Positions 54,414-64,000 of a stretch of DNA of 64,000 nt are shown here, piece after piece. The translations under genes and the position numbers were made by a program. The notes below the pieces were generated by a model. That model ran no database searches. It was not told the origin of the DNA and was given only the letters and a program-made list of their open reading frames with translations. The DNA lies in assembly GCA_014058105.1 (NCBI GenBank), contig JACGCM010001659.1, positions 3,472,001 through 3,536,000 on the forward strand, in the 5' to 3' direction. The first letter of the stretch is position 1. The number at the start of each line of letters is the position of its first letter. Source of the stretch: Kingdonia uniflora (lineage: Eukaryota > Streptophyta > Magnoliopsida > Ranunculales > Circaeasteraceae).

Positions 54414-55125
54414 ATACCCATTGGATGTAAGAACAGTATCAAATTTTTCATTCTATAAAGAAATTTCTTAAGTCGACAGACTTTCTTTCCAGTTACCTTA
54501 GACTCGAAGCCTTCAGGTTGGTCCATGTAAATCTTTTCTTCCAAGTCACCATTCAAAAAAGCTGTCTTAACATCCATTTGATGTATAATTAGGTTATGTA
54601 TAGAAGCTAAAATAATTAGCATTCTAATCGAGGTTATTCGTGTAACAGGGAAAAGGTGTTAAAAAAGTCAACCCCTTCCTTTTGTCTATAACCTTTTGCC
54701 ACTAGTCTTGCCTTAAATTTTTCTATTGTTCCATCAACTTTCAGTTTCTTTTTGAAAATCCATTTACACCCAACAGTTTTACAACCTAGGGGTAGATCAA
54801 CTAGCTCCCAAGTGTTGTTGTGCATAATCGAGTCATATTCATTGTTGATAGCTTCCTTCCAAGAGGAGGCATCAGTTGATGACATCGCTTGACTGGGAGT
54901 GACAGGGTCATTTTCTACAATAAATGTCAAGAAATTAGGACCAAAACTAGAAGTTATCCTAGCCCTATTGCTACTTCTGGGTTCTATCTGGTATAAATCG
55001 CGTTCAGCAGATTTCTTAGAAGATTGTAGAGATAGTTCATTATGAACTTCAACTCTATCTTTCTTAGGAAAAATATCTTCAAAAAATTCCGCTTCTCGAG
55101 ATTCAATAATTGTGTTAACATCCAT
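54414..55125 (-). pseudogene. Copia reverse transcriptase N-terminal half
   Basis: Frame 54634-55125 carries WKEAINNEYDSIMHNNTWEL, CKWIFKKKLKVDGTIEKFKA and ARLVAKGYRQKEGVDF, the standard RT entry of copia elements. After a shift, 54410-54622 carries HQMDVKTAFLNGDLEEKIYM with the first catalytic Asp. Stops lie between the two. Confidence 0.88.
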
Positions 55126-56474
55126 TTTGAATATTCCCAGATCTTAAAATCGCAAATCTGTAAGCACTGTTGTTATTAGCGTAGCCAATAAATACGCAGT
55201 CTACAGTCTTTGAGTCAAGCTTAGTCCTTTTTGGGTCAGGTATTCCAACCTCAGCTAAGCACCCCGACACTTTAAGATATCCATACGAAGGTCTTCTATT
55301 CTTCCATAATTCATAGAGGGGCTTACCAGAATCCTTAAAAGGAATCAAGTTAAGTATATGACAAACAGATAACAAAGCTTCCCCCCACATTGTCATAGCT
55401 AGACCTGAACTTATCAACATTGCATTTATCATATCTTTAACTGTCCGGTTTTTTTCTCTCGGCTTTCCCATTTGATTGAGGCGAATAGGGAGTCGTCGTT
55501 TGATGTATTATTCTGTTGTCCTCGCAATATTTTCTAAAGGGTTCAAACTCATATTCTCCACCTCGATTGGATCTTAAAACCTTTATCTTTTTCCCTAATT
55601 GATTTTCAACTTTAGTTTTGAAAATTATAAATTTTTCTAAAGCTTCGTCTTTACCTTTTAAAAGATAAACTTTACAAAATCGGGAAAAATCATCTATAAA
55701 GGTTCTAAAGAATTTATTACCGCCTCGAGTTGTGTAACCCTTTAGATCACATAAATCAGTATGTATAAGACCAAGTAATTCATATTCCCAATCTACATTT
55801 TTAAAGGATTTCTTAGCATATTTGGATTCTACACATATTTCGCATTTTATACCACTTGGTATATCAGATTTGGAAATGTAACCTAACTTCATAAGTTTCT
55901 CAATAGATCATAGGTTTACATGACCTAACCTCTTATGCCAAATAAAATTCGAGTCAACCAAATAAGCAAAAGAAAAAGCTTTATTAATGTCTTCAACGGT
56001 TACATTCAACATAAAAAGACCTTCATTTAAATATCCCTTCCCCACAAATGACCCACCCTTAGTAAGAATAAATCTTTCAGCCTCAAACATGAGTTTGAAT
56101 CCTTTCTTGCTTAGTAGTGAGCCAAATATTAGATTCTTGCGAATATCAGGTACATGCAAAACCTCTTTTAAAGTTAGGACATTCCCAGAGGTGAATTTCA
56201 GCGTAATTGTACCTCTGCCCATAATCTTGGATGCAGAGGAGTTACCCATAAAGAGTTGTTCACCATCCTTCACAGAATTATAGGTGCTAAAAACATTTAT
56301 GTTTGCACAGATGTGCTTAGTTGCACCGGTGTCTATCCACCACTCTTTCAAATCAGTCACAAGATTCACTTTTGTCACGACAGCGGAGAAGTTACCATCT
56401 TCAGTCAAAATAGCCTGATCAGGTTTGTTTTTCTTTCCCTTGGAATTGTTTTTGTGAAAACAATTTTTGGCCAA
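55115..56474 (-). pseudogene. Copia protease and integrase
   Basis: Frame 55908-56474: protease active site WWIDTGATKHIC (Asp at about 56,331-56,333), then the pre-integrase motif WHKRLGHVNL and a stop. Frame 55437-55892: CEICVESK zinc-binding end, LIHTDLCD with the first catalytic Asp, FRTFIDDFSRFCKVYLLK, then LRSNRGGEYEF, where the second catalytic Asp is Asn (55566-55568). After a frameshift, 55115-55471 continues with the rest of the integrase (NLIPFKDSGKPLYELWKNRR). Confidence 0.9.
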
Positions 56475-57227
56475 ATGACCATGTTTTCCACATGAAAAAC
56501 AGCTCCCTGATTTATTGAAAATAGGGTTAAAACCCTTATTTTTCTCAACTGCAGGCTTCTTTGATTTCTGGTACTTCCTAGGCTTTCCCTCAACTAGGTT
56601 GGCCTTGGATCAATCGGAGTTTATTTCCTTGGTCTCGTTTCCTCTATTATCCTCTTCAATACGAAGGCGGATAATGAGATCTTCAAGAGTCATTTCCTTG
56701 CGTTTATGTTTCAGGCTGTTCTTATAATCCTTCCACGAGGGAGGTACTTTATCTATTATAGAGGCCACCTGGAATCCCTCACAGATCGTGTACCCCTTAA
56801 TAATAATCTCATGGATTATTAATTGGAGTTCTTCAACCTGAGACACTACTGGCTTGGAATCATCTATCTTAAATTCCAGGAACCTCCCTACAAACAACTT
56901 CTTTGAACCGGTATCTTCAGTTATATATTTCTATTCAAGAGCGGCCCAAAGATCCTTCACAGTCGTAAAATGTATATAAACATCATACAATGCAGGGGTA
57001 AGACTATTTAAAATATAGTTCCTACACATGTAATCATGGTGAATCAAATCAGCAACAACACTAGTTCTAACTGGTTCATATTCTTATAGGTTTGAATTAG
57101 GAACAATTTCATGAAGAAAAGTGGTCAAATGCAGAGTATGAAGATAAAACATCATCTTCTGCTGCCATCTTTTGAAATTGGTTCCGTCAAACGATTCAAG
57201 TTTCTCAGAATGTTTAGAGATTCCCAT
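56390..57227 (-). pseudogene. Copia Gag
   Basis: Starts MGISKHSEKLESFDGTNFKR at 57227, 44 bp from the LTR, with a UBN2-type gag (YKNSLKHKRKEMTLEDLIIR in frame 56610-56897). It ends with a CCHC knuckle, CFSCGKHGHLAKNC, near 56,460-56,505. At least three in-frame stops interrupt it. No typical initiator-Met primer site is seen between the LTR and this start. Confidence 0.82.
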
Positions 57228-57270
57228 ATCGATAAATCAAGCACACTAATTTGAAAAAATCTCTTACGAT

Positions 57271-57832
57271 TGTTATAGACGTATGCAGTAAACAGTAAGA
57301 TTAATCGATAGGGAATAAAGGTAATTTAGAAAGAACTTATCGTTTCCGAGGCTCGTCAAAAGGAGACGATGTCTGTAAGAGATTTTGCTCCACTAATTCG
57401 CTGAATAACGATCGTGCTATGGCTACAGCAATACTCTTCCAGGATACAACGGATAAATAACTTCGAGATGAACAGAGAGAAGCAATTTTCAGAATCTACA
57501 GCAAGAACTCCATGCTTGATAAATGAGAAGAATGTTGGAAAAAGAATACTAGTTGTTTGATTCGATGGATCATGTAAAGCTTAACCCTCTCCACAATATA
57601 TAGATATATTTTTGAACTTCGTTGAGTCCAAAATGGAGATAATTCAGCTACAATGAAGGAGAATAAGTTACTCCTTCATCAGTCTACGATCTGGTTGTAT
57701 GCCTATAATGAGGCAGCATTTATAGACTGAACCGTCTCCATATTTAAGCCCAAGCCCAGCTGACTGAACACAGGATCAAGTCCAACTTCCACAACCCACA
57801 ACCCATGTTTATGAGTTTCGTAAATCACAACA
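57271..57832 (-). repeat. 5' LTR of the copia element
   Basis: 562 bp; ends read TGTTGTGATTTACG and CGTCTATAACA on the minus strand, followed by ATCGTAAGAGA, which does not match the common copia primer TGGTATCAGAGC. Confidence 0.95.
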
Positions 57833-57959
57833 GTATACTGGAGGGAGCAATCTAGGGTGAAATATCTAGATGATGGGGACAAAAATGCACCCTTTTTTTC
57901 GTAAGGTAACTCTAGTTAACAAAAATTTACTTCTCTTACGTCTTTCAAGTTGCATGATG

Positions 57960-60340
57960 GTTCAATTACGGAAGATATGGATTTAAATCTTGACTGCTAT
58001 AAAATATTGTGCTGAGGTTTTAACTGTTGATGTAAGGGTCGATACTGATTTACTTAACTGCATACCTGAGATAGTAAATGAGGATATATTAATTTGTTCT
58101 TACTGCATAGCTCTACTATAAAAGAAATCAAGTAGTATTTGTGGATCATCTGAAGTGATAGTGCACTAGCAAGTGATTCTCTAACATCGTCTTTCTTCAT
58201 CACAGCATGGGAAATCATCAAGAAAGATTTGCATGCAGTTCTGGAATTCCTTAATAGTGCCCCCCTTGTCAAGGTTTTATACTTATTCCTTTCTAACTTG
58301 AATTCTTAAAATTGAGATACCAAGTGCCCTTGGAAACTATAGAGCTATAAGCTTTTGTAATGTGGTTTATAAATGCTTTCCTCAAAGTTGATTGCATCTG
58401 CATTGGGTCATGAAGTATTTTGAAGAAGGAAAAATTTGTTATAATGACTCAATGTGTAAATCTCAATTTAACTCATAACACATGTGCTTAACTCAATGCC
58501 AATGGATCTTCTTGCTTGGTCTAATGTACCTGAATGTACCATATAAATTGGAGAGACTTTTTGTTGAGTTTTTCTCGGGATTCTTAAGCCCAAGCTGAAG
58601 CAGGCTTGAGGTAAAGAGATGTAAGGGATGTAAAACAGTTTTACTTTCAAGACTTTGGAAGCTCCTTCACTGTAGTTATTTGAGGATGGAACATATGGAG
58701 ATGAATACCTACAAAATAGTAACTAGAGAGATCTTTTAAGAAATACTTCTAAACCGTGGAAACAAATAAAGGTTTCTTTGAAAGTGTTGAAGCCAAGACT
58801 GCTTGGGTTATTGACAAAGGAAACATAAGCTTCTAGCACGCTGACTGGACATGGGAAGGACCACTACTAAATCTTTTCGAGGATGATATTAATCAAGACA
58901 TTTATGTAAATGAGGTTCTGGATACTGATGGAGTATAACACTGGGATAGGTTAGTATGTGAGTTACCTACTGAATGGAAAGAAATCATTAAAAACAAATA
59001 CAGTACTATCAAAGTGAATCTGTAGAAAAGCTATTTTGGCACCTGCAAATGATAGGGAATTCTTTATCAAATCTTCCTGGCAATTTTGGAGAATTGCAGA
59101 GCCTAAAATAAAAAAAATATGATGTGGTTTTAGCATTAGTAGATAAAGCTACTAAAATTCAAGTGTTTAATTGGAAAGTGTGGTAAAACATAATATATGT
59201 TGACAATCTCATCGCTAAATTTGTGTGTTTACCCTCTAAATGTTGTTGTTGATTTTATGGGTACTATGAAAGAATAGATTACCTGTGGGTGAATGGAAAG
59301 TTAGCATCTAAATTTGAAATAATTTTGGCAGGATATGAGGAATTAATGTGATGTCAAATGATTCTTACTAGGCAAGGCAGGGTATGTAATTGAATATGCC
59401 AAATTTCAAGACTAAAATGGGGTAGTAAGAGGCATTTTCCCTTCCCTTATTTGTTGGGAATATGGATGGCTTCAGCTATGAGAGTACTACTATTCTACAT
59501 GAAATATAATCTCCAAGTTACAAACTGGTTTGAAGAGGTTATGAGTAGGGCTGCAACTTTTGTCTGAACTTCCAAATTTTTTTTAATTTCTGATCTAATT
59601 TTTTAAATTTTGGAACCCTATTTTACTGTTCTGATTTCCGAAAATCTGATTTTCGAAAAAATATTGGATCGGGATCGGATAGCTTTCTGTTATTCCGAAA
59701 TTCTAAAATGATCCAATTTTTTTGAACAAGATCTAATCCGATTATTCTGAATAAGATCCGGTCTGATTATTTTGAATACCCTCAAATCTAATTTTTCCAA
59801 ATATTATTATTCAATATTTAATGTGCTTTTTGTAGTTTAATAAATATTTTTGTGTTAGATGGAGATGTGATGATGTTAGAATTGTATGAATATGGGTTAA
59901 ATATTTTGATTTGGGAACATTATGTTTAATTTTACACTAAAAAACCAAAGATTCACTATTTTCACAAATATTATCTAAATCTTTTGAGAATTTTTCAGAT
60001 TTTTGAAAATTCTGAAAAATCCAATTTTTTTGAATTCGGAATAATTTTTAGATTTTCAAAAAAAAGTCGGATCGGATCAAAATAGATTTTACAGTTTCAA
60101 ATTTTTTTGGAAAAATTTCGATTACCCCCATTTTTGATCCAATCCGATCCGAAAACAAGCCTAGTTATGAGGGAAGCTAAACTTATTGCTGGTAATAACT
60201 TTTTTAGTTACATTTCTGCTCAAATTCTCCATTTGCAGGTAAAGAAAGTCAAGATAAGACCAATGGAAGTGAGGTGGATCAAACCACTTTCTATCAAAAT
60301 TAAAGTAAGAATAAATTACCAAAGTAAAGAGTAAATTATG
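57960..60340 (+). mobile_element. Decayed LINE, interrupted by a hAT element
   Basis: Plus-strand pieces in order: TAWEIIKKDLHAVLEFLNS (entry of RT), ALGNYRAISFCNVVYK (RT block NYRPIS.CN..YK), a deletion, KTAWVIDKGNISF and WTWEGPLLNLFEDDINQDIY (region after RT), NWFEEVM, then after the hAT insertion REAKLIAGNNFFSY and EVRWIKPLSIKIKV, the start of RNase H. Frames are broken throughout. The 3' end is lost. Confidence 0.65.
59546..60163. mobile_element. Non-autonomous hAT-type element inserted in the LINE
   Basis: 618 bp from TAGGGCTGCAAC to GAAAACAAGCCTA, with imperfect short inverted ends and the exact 8-base duplication GTTATGAG at 59538-59545 and 60164-60171. The interior is AT-rich with GGATCGGATC and GATCCGATCC motifs, usual in plant hAT MITEs. 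Removing it and one duplication joins the LINE reading EEVM to REAKLI. Confidence 0.88.
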
Positions 60341-60539
60341 CACCTCTTGGTCCTTGGTTGAACTATATGAGATGAAACTGTCGCCAATGTACAAACACAT
60401 TTAACATTGACTCCGCAACATTGCCAATTTCATGTAGAAGTCCGAGTCCTTTGTAAGGCATGGGAATAACATAACTACATTTATCTTCTTTCGATGCCAT
60501 ATTTTGTCAACTGAAAAGAGTGGTGGGTATCATTTTCCT

Positions 60540-60810
60540 TTTGGTTCTCCCACATAAGGGTAACTTACCTCTAGTATAATTCCATGGTTCTTGACATGCT
60601 CTAAGAGGCTCAAAGGATTATTCCAATCAGATTGGTAACCCGCACCATCAAACATATGTTGAACGGATAACTTAGTCAGTTATTTGGCCTTCTGTGATAG
60701 CTTGAAGGCACATCAACTGTGACCACCTCGCAAATGCTGAACACGTATTAAAGATTCTCTAATGTCGAACACTTGGAAGTTCGTGAAATGTCTTTAAACT
60801 ATAACTTGTG
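60540..60810 (-). pseudogene. Papain-like (C1A) cysteine protease, N-terminal catalytic part
   Basis: The minus strand reads FHELPSVR, then NTCSAFARWSQLMCLQ with a Cys at 60741-60743 in the place of the catalytic Cys (usual CGSCWAF, here Trp is Ser), and, after a shift, LLEHVKNHGIILEVSYPYVG, matching the family's NxGIxxExxYPYxG block. A TAG lies between SVR and the Cys motif. The His/Asn part is at 51,851-52,152. An open stretch at 60,400-60,470 (GLLHEIGNVAESMLNVFVHW) may belong too, but I cannot align it. Confidence 0.5.
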
Positions 60811-61487
60811 GGCAAAAATTTCCAACCCTGTTTACAAAAAGAATTACAATGAGAAGTCATAAGGAACATGAGGCTTAAATGAAGAACATGAGGCATCAAT
60901 GCAAACCTTCTCATATCACTAATAAATAACTTTTTTTCATAAAAGAAGGTAAAGTAAAAATAGTTATGAACTAACCAGATCCGTAAAAGTCATCCCAAGC
61001 TTCTCTTCCATCGGCAAATAAACCTCACCATAAGTTTTTTTTACTTGATATCCTACATAAATAATTGTAAAAACACAAAAATTACAAGCTAAAATTCTAC
61101 AAGTTATAATCGTTATGAGACATGCATCATATATAATAAAAATATAATACAAATTGTTACAAACTAAAGAATAGTTATAAAAAAATACTTCATAGTTGGA
61201 CTTATTGAAGTTTGAAGATCCATAAACTGCTTGTACAATCAGTGAATGATTTTCATTAAACGACTAGTAATGGATCTTATATTGCTTTCTTCAATTTTTT
61301 AAACACTTGAGAAGATTAAGGGTTTAAATTTTAACCACATTTGGATTATTGTCACTTAAGGAAGGTGGAGAAGCTCTCTCACAATCTTATCCACTGAAAA
61401 TTGTCATAACCCGTGTATTATTATCCATAACTCTAACTGTAATCAGACATACTTGAGGATAATTGTTAACATAGAGTAAGGTCTCCT
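60811..61487. other. Spacer with a short protein-like stretch
   Basis: The minus strand at 60,985-61,050 reads KKTYGEVYLPMEEKLGMTFTD in an open frame bordered by a possible donor; it could be an exon of a broken gene, family unknown. Nothing else is recognised. Confidence 0.3.
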
Positions 61488-62284
61488 TACGATAGCCAGA
61501 TGCAAAAAATACGATCGTATATGTGACAAATGTTATTTATGTGACCAGGAATTGCATCGTAACTCCATAAATTCGACTGATCGCTATAGATTTATTTTAT
61601 CACATTGCGTACCATTTTGTCGCATGTTATCGCATCTTCTAGTGCGACGTAAATGCAAGAAATCGATTGAAACATAATAGAAAACATAAGAAAAAATATA
61701 TTGTACAAGTATATGCAAATACTCCGGATTAACGCCATAATAAATAATTGCTAAATCTATTATACAATACAATTATGAAAAATATAAACTTCCAAATATG
61801 ATTAAGAGAAAATATAATAAACGATATACTCAATTCCCTTATTACAATCAAAACCTACAAATATAAATCACCTACATTCCAGTAACTACCATGAAACTAA
61901 TAATTTTTTAGTTTGTTACTTGGCATATTCGAACTTCCTAGTTGTTGGTTTAGCGTTTGTTAGTTTTTTACTTGGCAATGAGGATTAGATTTCCAAGTTA
62001 TAATTGTTACTTTTTATTTGGTATATGTGGATATCTTAGTTACTCATTTGCCTTTTGGATTACCTATGTTTGTTAGTTATGCTTTATAATATTTTTATAT
62101 GTTTTTCTCAATGAATATATAACATATATAAATTTATTTACACATATATTATGATTATATGCAATTTTTGCCTACTGTGTCACAGTATTTGCAATGGCGT
62201 TGCAGTATTCGTTAGTATCTACATTTACATTTTTTTTTTCACTTGTGATCGCATCAGAACACATCACATATTGACTACCGTATG
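61488..62284. mobile_element. Diverged relative of the hAT-type element at 42,702
   Basis: Same order of motifs in the same orientation: terminal ACGATAGCC and GACTACCGTA as inverted ends, TTACTTGGCATATTCGAA-like blocks, ATTATATGCAATTTTTGCC, AGTATTTGCAATGGCG and a GATCGCATC end region. No target duplication can be read any more. Confidence 0.5.
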
Positions 62285-62684
62285 CCCCCACAAAATTTTT
62301 CTTATCTTCCTTCTAAATAGCTTGTACCATCATTTTCAAAGTAGTAAAACCTCGGTTGGACACCCTAAGATACCCAAAAGGTTAAGGGAGTGGTTCCAAA
62401 CCTCAATTGCAACCGGGCAATTTAAATATATTTTTGCTAGAGAAAATCAATTTTTAGGGATTCGTAACCTGTAACCAAACCCCAAGGGTTTCTAAAGCCT
62501 GAAGGCCCACAAACCCTGAAGGGTACAAAACCAGAAGGTAAACCCAATTCTCACCTCAAGGGGTTTTAGGCGATATATAAGTAAGTGGTCAATAAACTTA
62601 TTCATTAAATGACAAATAAGGCACACACGGTAAGCTTTTATATTTCTTCATCTAAGTTCATGTTAAGTCATTATACGCCTCTAT
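62285..62684. other. Spacer
   Basis: No gene recognised; contains a series of short direct repeats based on AACCC...AAGGGT (62,460-62,570). Confidence 0.35.
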
Positions 62685-64000
62685 GTCCCCCCTGATAGAA
62701 GAAGACTACTTTAGATTGAATTTTAATTCTCCAAACTATGTGTTTTGAGAAATTTGCATGTTGGTATCAACATCTTTCGGTCTTAACTTGTTCCAAATCT
62801 TCACACATTGATCTCGTCGTGAGTTTATCATTATCGACCCATTTCCATCTATCTTTAGCTGCCCGAATAATAACATAAGTAATTTTCTAAATTATGACAC
62901 CAAGGTCCTCTAATTCCCTATCAAAAAGGTATCTTTGAAAATGAAACTTCCAACCCGACATGTCTCCTTCCATTATAGAGAAATCATTCATTTTCATGCT
63001 TTTAATCATAAGGACTGTGTAGATAGGATATGCCAAAGCAGGTTGTCTTGAATCATACCGTACATTAATGCCAAAGATCTAATATCCCCACTCCCGATGT
63101 TGATTTCAGTGCCTTCTTCAAAAAAATTCCATGTGTCAAAAATCGACCTCCATAATCCCACACCTTACATGATGTTAGGCTTATACATGAGTAGGGCATA
63201 CTCGGATACCCAGATTCAGCTTCAATCACCTCTGTCCATAACCCTTATTTATCACAAAAAAAACCTCAAATGGTAATTTTCAAGCGACGCGATGTTTAAT
63301 CTAAGAAAAAATATAGACCCGATTCGCCTATACCTACTTTTTTATGCAAACTACATCACATTTCAGAAGATGGAGCTTATTATCCCCTTCAATACGAAAA
63401 TCCTAGCAATAATCATTAATTTAGATGTGACTGACTTTGGTGGGTGAAATAAGGATAAATAACAAACCAGCAAGCTTGAGGGTGCACTCTTGGCAAATGC
63501 AAATGCATGGTGACCTCCTTTTGATAGCAACCTCTTGCCAAATTGTTTAATAACAAGATTTCAATCTCAACGCACTGAGAAAACTCCCAAAAAGGTATAC
63601 CAAGGTAAGTGGTAGACAAAGTTCCTAATCTACATCCCAAAAAAGGGTTATGCACCCAATGTTATTGCCATTTCTAACCCCCATCACTTTACTCTTTATC
63701 AAATTTACACATAATCCTGAGGCAAACTGGAAGTATACTAACACGAGTCGAAGATGTCGTATCTCCTTCTGATCTTGCCATACGAAGAAGATAATGTCAT
63801 ATGCAACTGAACGTGATTAATCACTGGAGCCTCTTTGTCTACCCTAAACCCGCGAATTGGGCCCAAGTTTATGGCCTTGCAAGTAAGTTTACTTTGAGTC
63901 TCCGTTGTCACAATGAACAAGGATCCCCAAACTCGTCATCTCAATATAAATTTCCACCTTACATGATAGTAAGCCTTTTCAAATTTGATTTTACAAACCA
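62685..64000 (-). mobile_element. LINE fragment running off the window end
   Basis: Minus-strand readings from the right edge: FASGLCVNLIKSKVMGV (RT thumb region) then LGTLSTTYLGIPFWEFS (the PxSYLGxP block), WNFFEEGTEINIGSGDIRSL, then MSGWKFHFQRYLFDRELEDL, KDRWKWVDNDKLTTRSM and KVVFFYQGG in the zinc-binding part. The block where YADD would lie (near 63,800) is too decayed to read. Many stops and shifts; the 3' part beyond 62,685 is missing. Confidence 0.72.

Larger units (their letters stand above)
52287..57832 (-). mobile_element. Complete but inactive Ty1/copia retrotransposon
   Basis: LTRs at 52287-52835 and 57271-57832 start TGTTATAGACG and end AATCACAACA, and the target duplication GTATA is exact (52282-52286, 57833-57837). 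On the minus strand the order gag, protease, integrase, RT, RNase H is that of copia. The LTRs differ by a 13-base indel and scattered substitutions, so the insertion is younger than the Tat-like one but not recent. Stops, shifts and altered active-site residues disable it. It lies just upstream of the last piece of a cysteine-protease pseudogene. Confidence 0.96.

Noticed and set aside
53340..57227. Copia element as an active autonomous copy
   Set aside because: Stops in gag and after the pre-integrase motif, a frameshift in integrase, and the integrase Asp to Asn change.

Overview
This window is nuclear DNA of a flowering plant, most likely a eudicot. It has AT-rich spacers, spliced genes with long introns, an R2R3-MYB gene of the plant-only GAMYB group, plant-type Ty3/gypsy and Ty1/copia retrotransposons, many RNase H-bearing LINEs and several small DNA transposons. 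No CRISPR array, operon or other prokaryotic feature was seen, and no RNA gene was recognised.

Layout. (1) 1-2,190: 5' part of a GAMYB-like gene on the minus strand; the rest lies beyond base 1. (2) 3,261-19,017: one complete but dead Ty3/gypsy element of the Tat lineage (15,757 bp, minus strand) with both LTRs, a perfect 5-bp target duplication, two RNase H domains, and about 9 kb of 3' sequence carrying plus-strand (antisense) reading frames. (3) 20,445-25,406: gene debris, namely a LINE fragment, a frameshifted NPG1/TTC7-like TPR end, and a decayed lectin-type receptor kinase. (4) 26,225-47,881: an apparently intact ALADIN (AAAS) nucleoporin gene on the minus strand, 13 coding exons, 452 codons, whose introns hold LINEs, foldback elements, a hAT element and an inverted pair of dioxygenase fragments. 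(5) 48,000-64,000: repeat-rich sequence with a tandem array, a foldback MITE, an LTR remnant related to the Tat element, a complete but dead copia element (52,287-57,832) lying between two pieces of a broken papain-like protease gene, a LINE interrupted by a hAT element, and another LINE running off the window.

The ALADIN model is the best-supported result. All exon phases agree, twelve of the thirteen exons join at GT-AG sites or flank them normally, and one junction works only as a U12-type AT-AC intron: ATATCCT donor, TCCTTGAC branch site 13 nt before the AC acceptor. A 603-bp hAT-type element with an exact 8-bp duplication sits inside that same intron.

Only two genes look functional: GAMYB (partial) and ALADIN. 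Nothing suggests that they work together; the rest is mobile DNA and pseudogenes. The least familiar material is the antisense gene block in the Tat element, a cluster of CGTTCGAACG palindromes beside a LINE RNase H fragment, and the inverted GA2ox-like pair.
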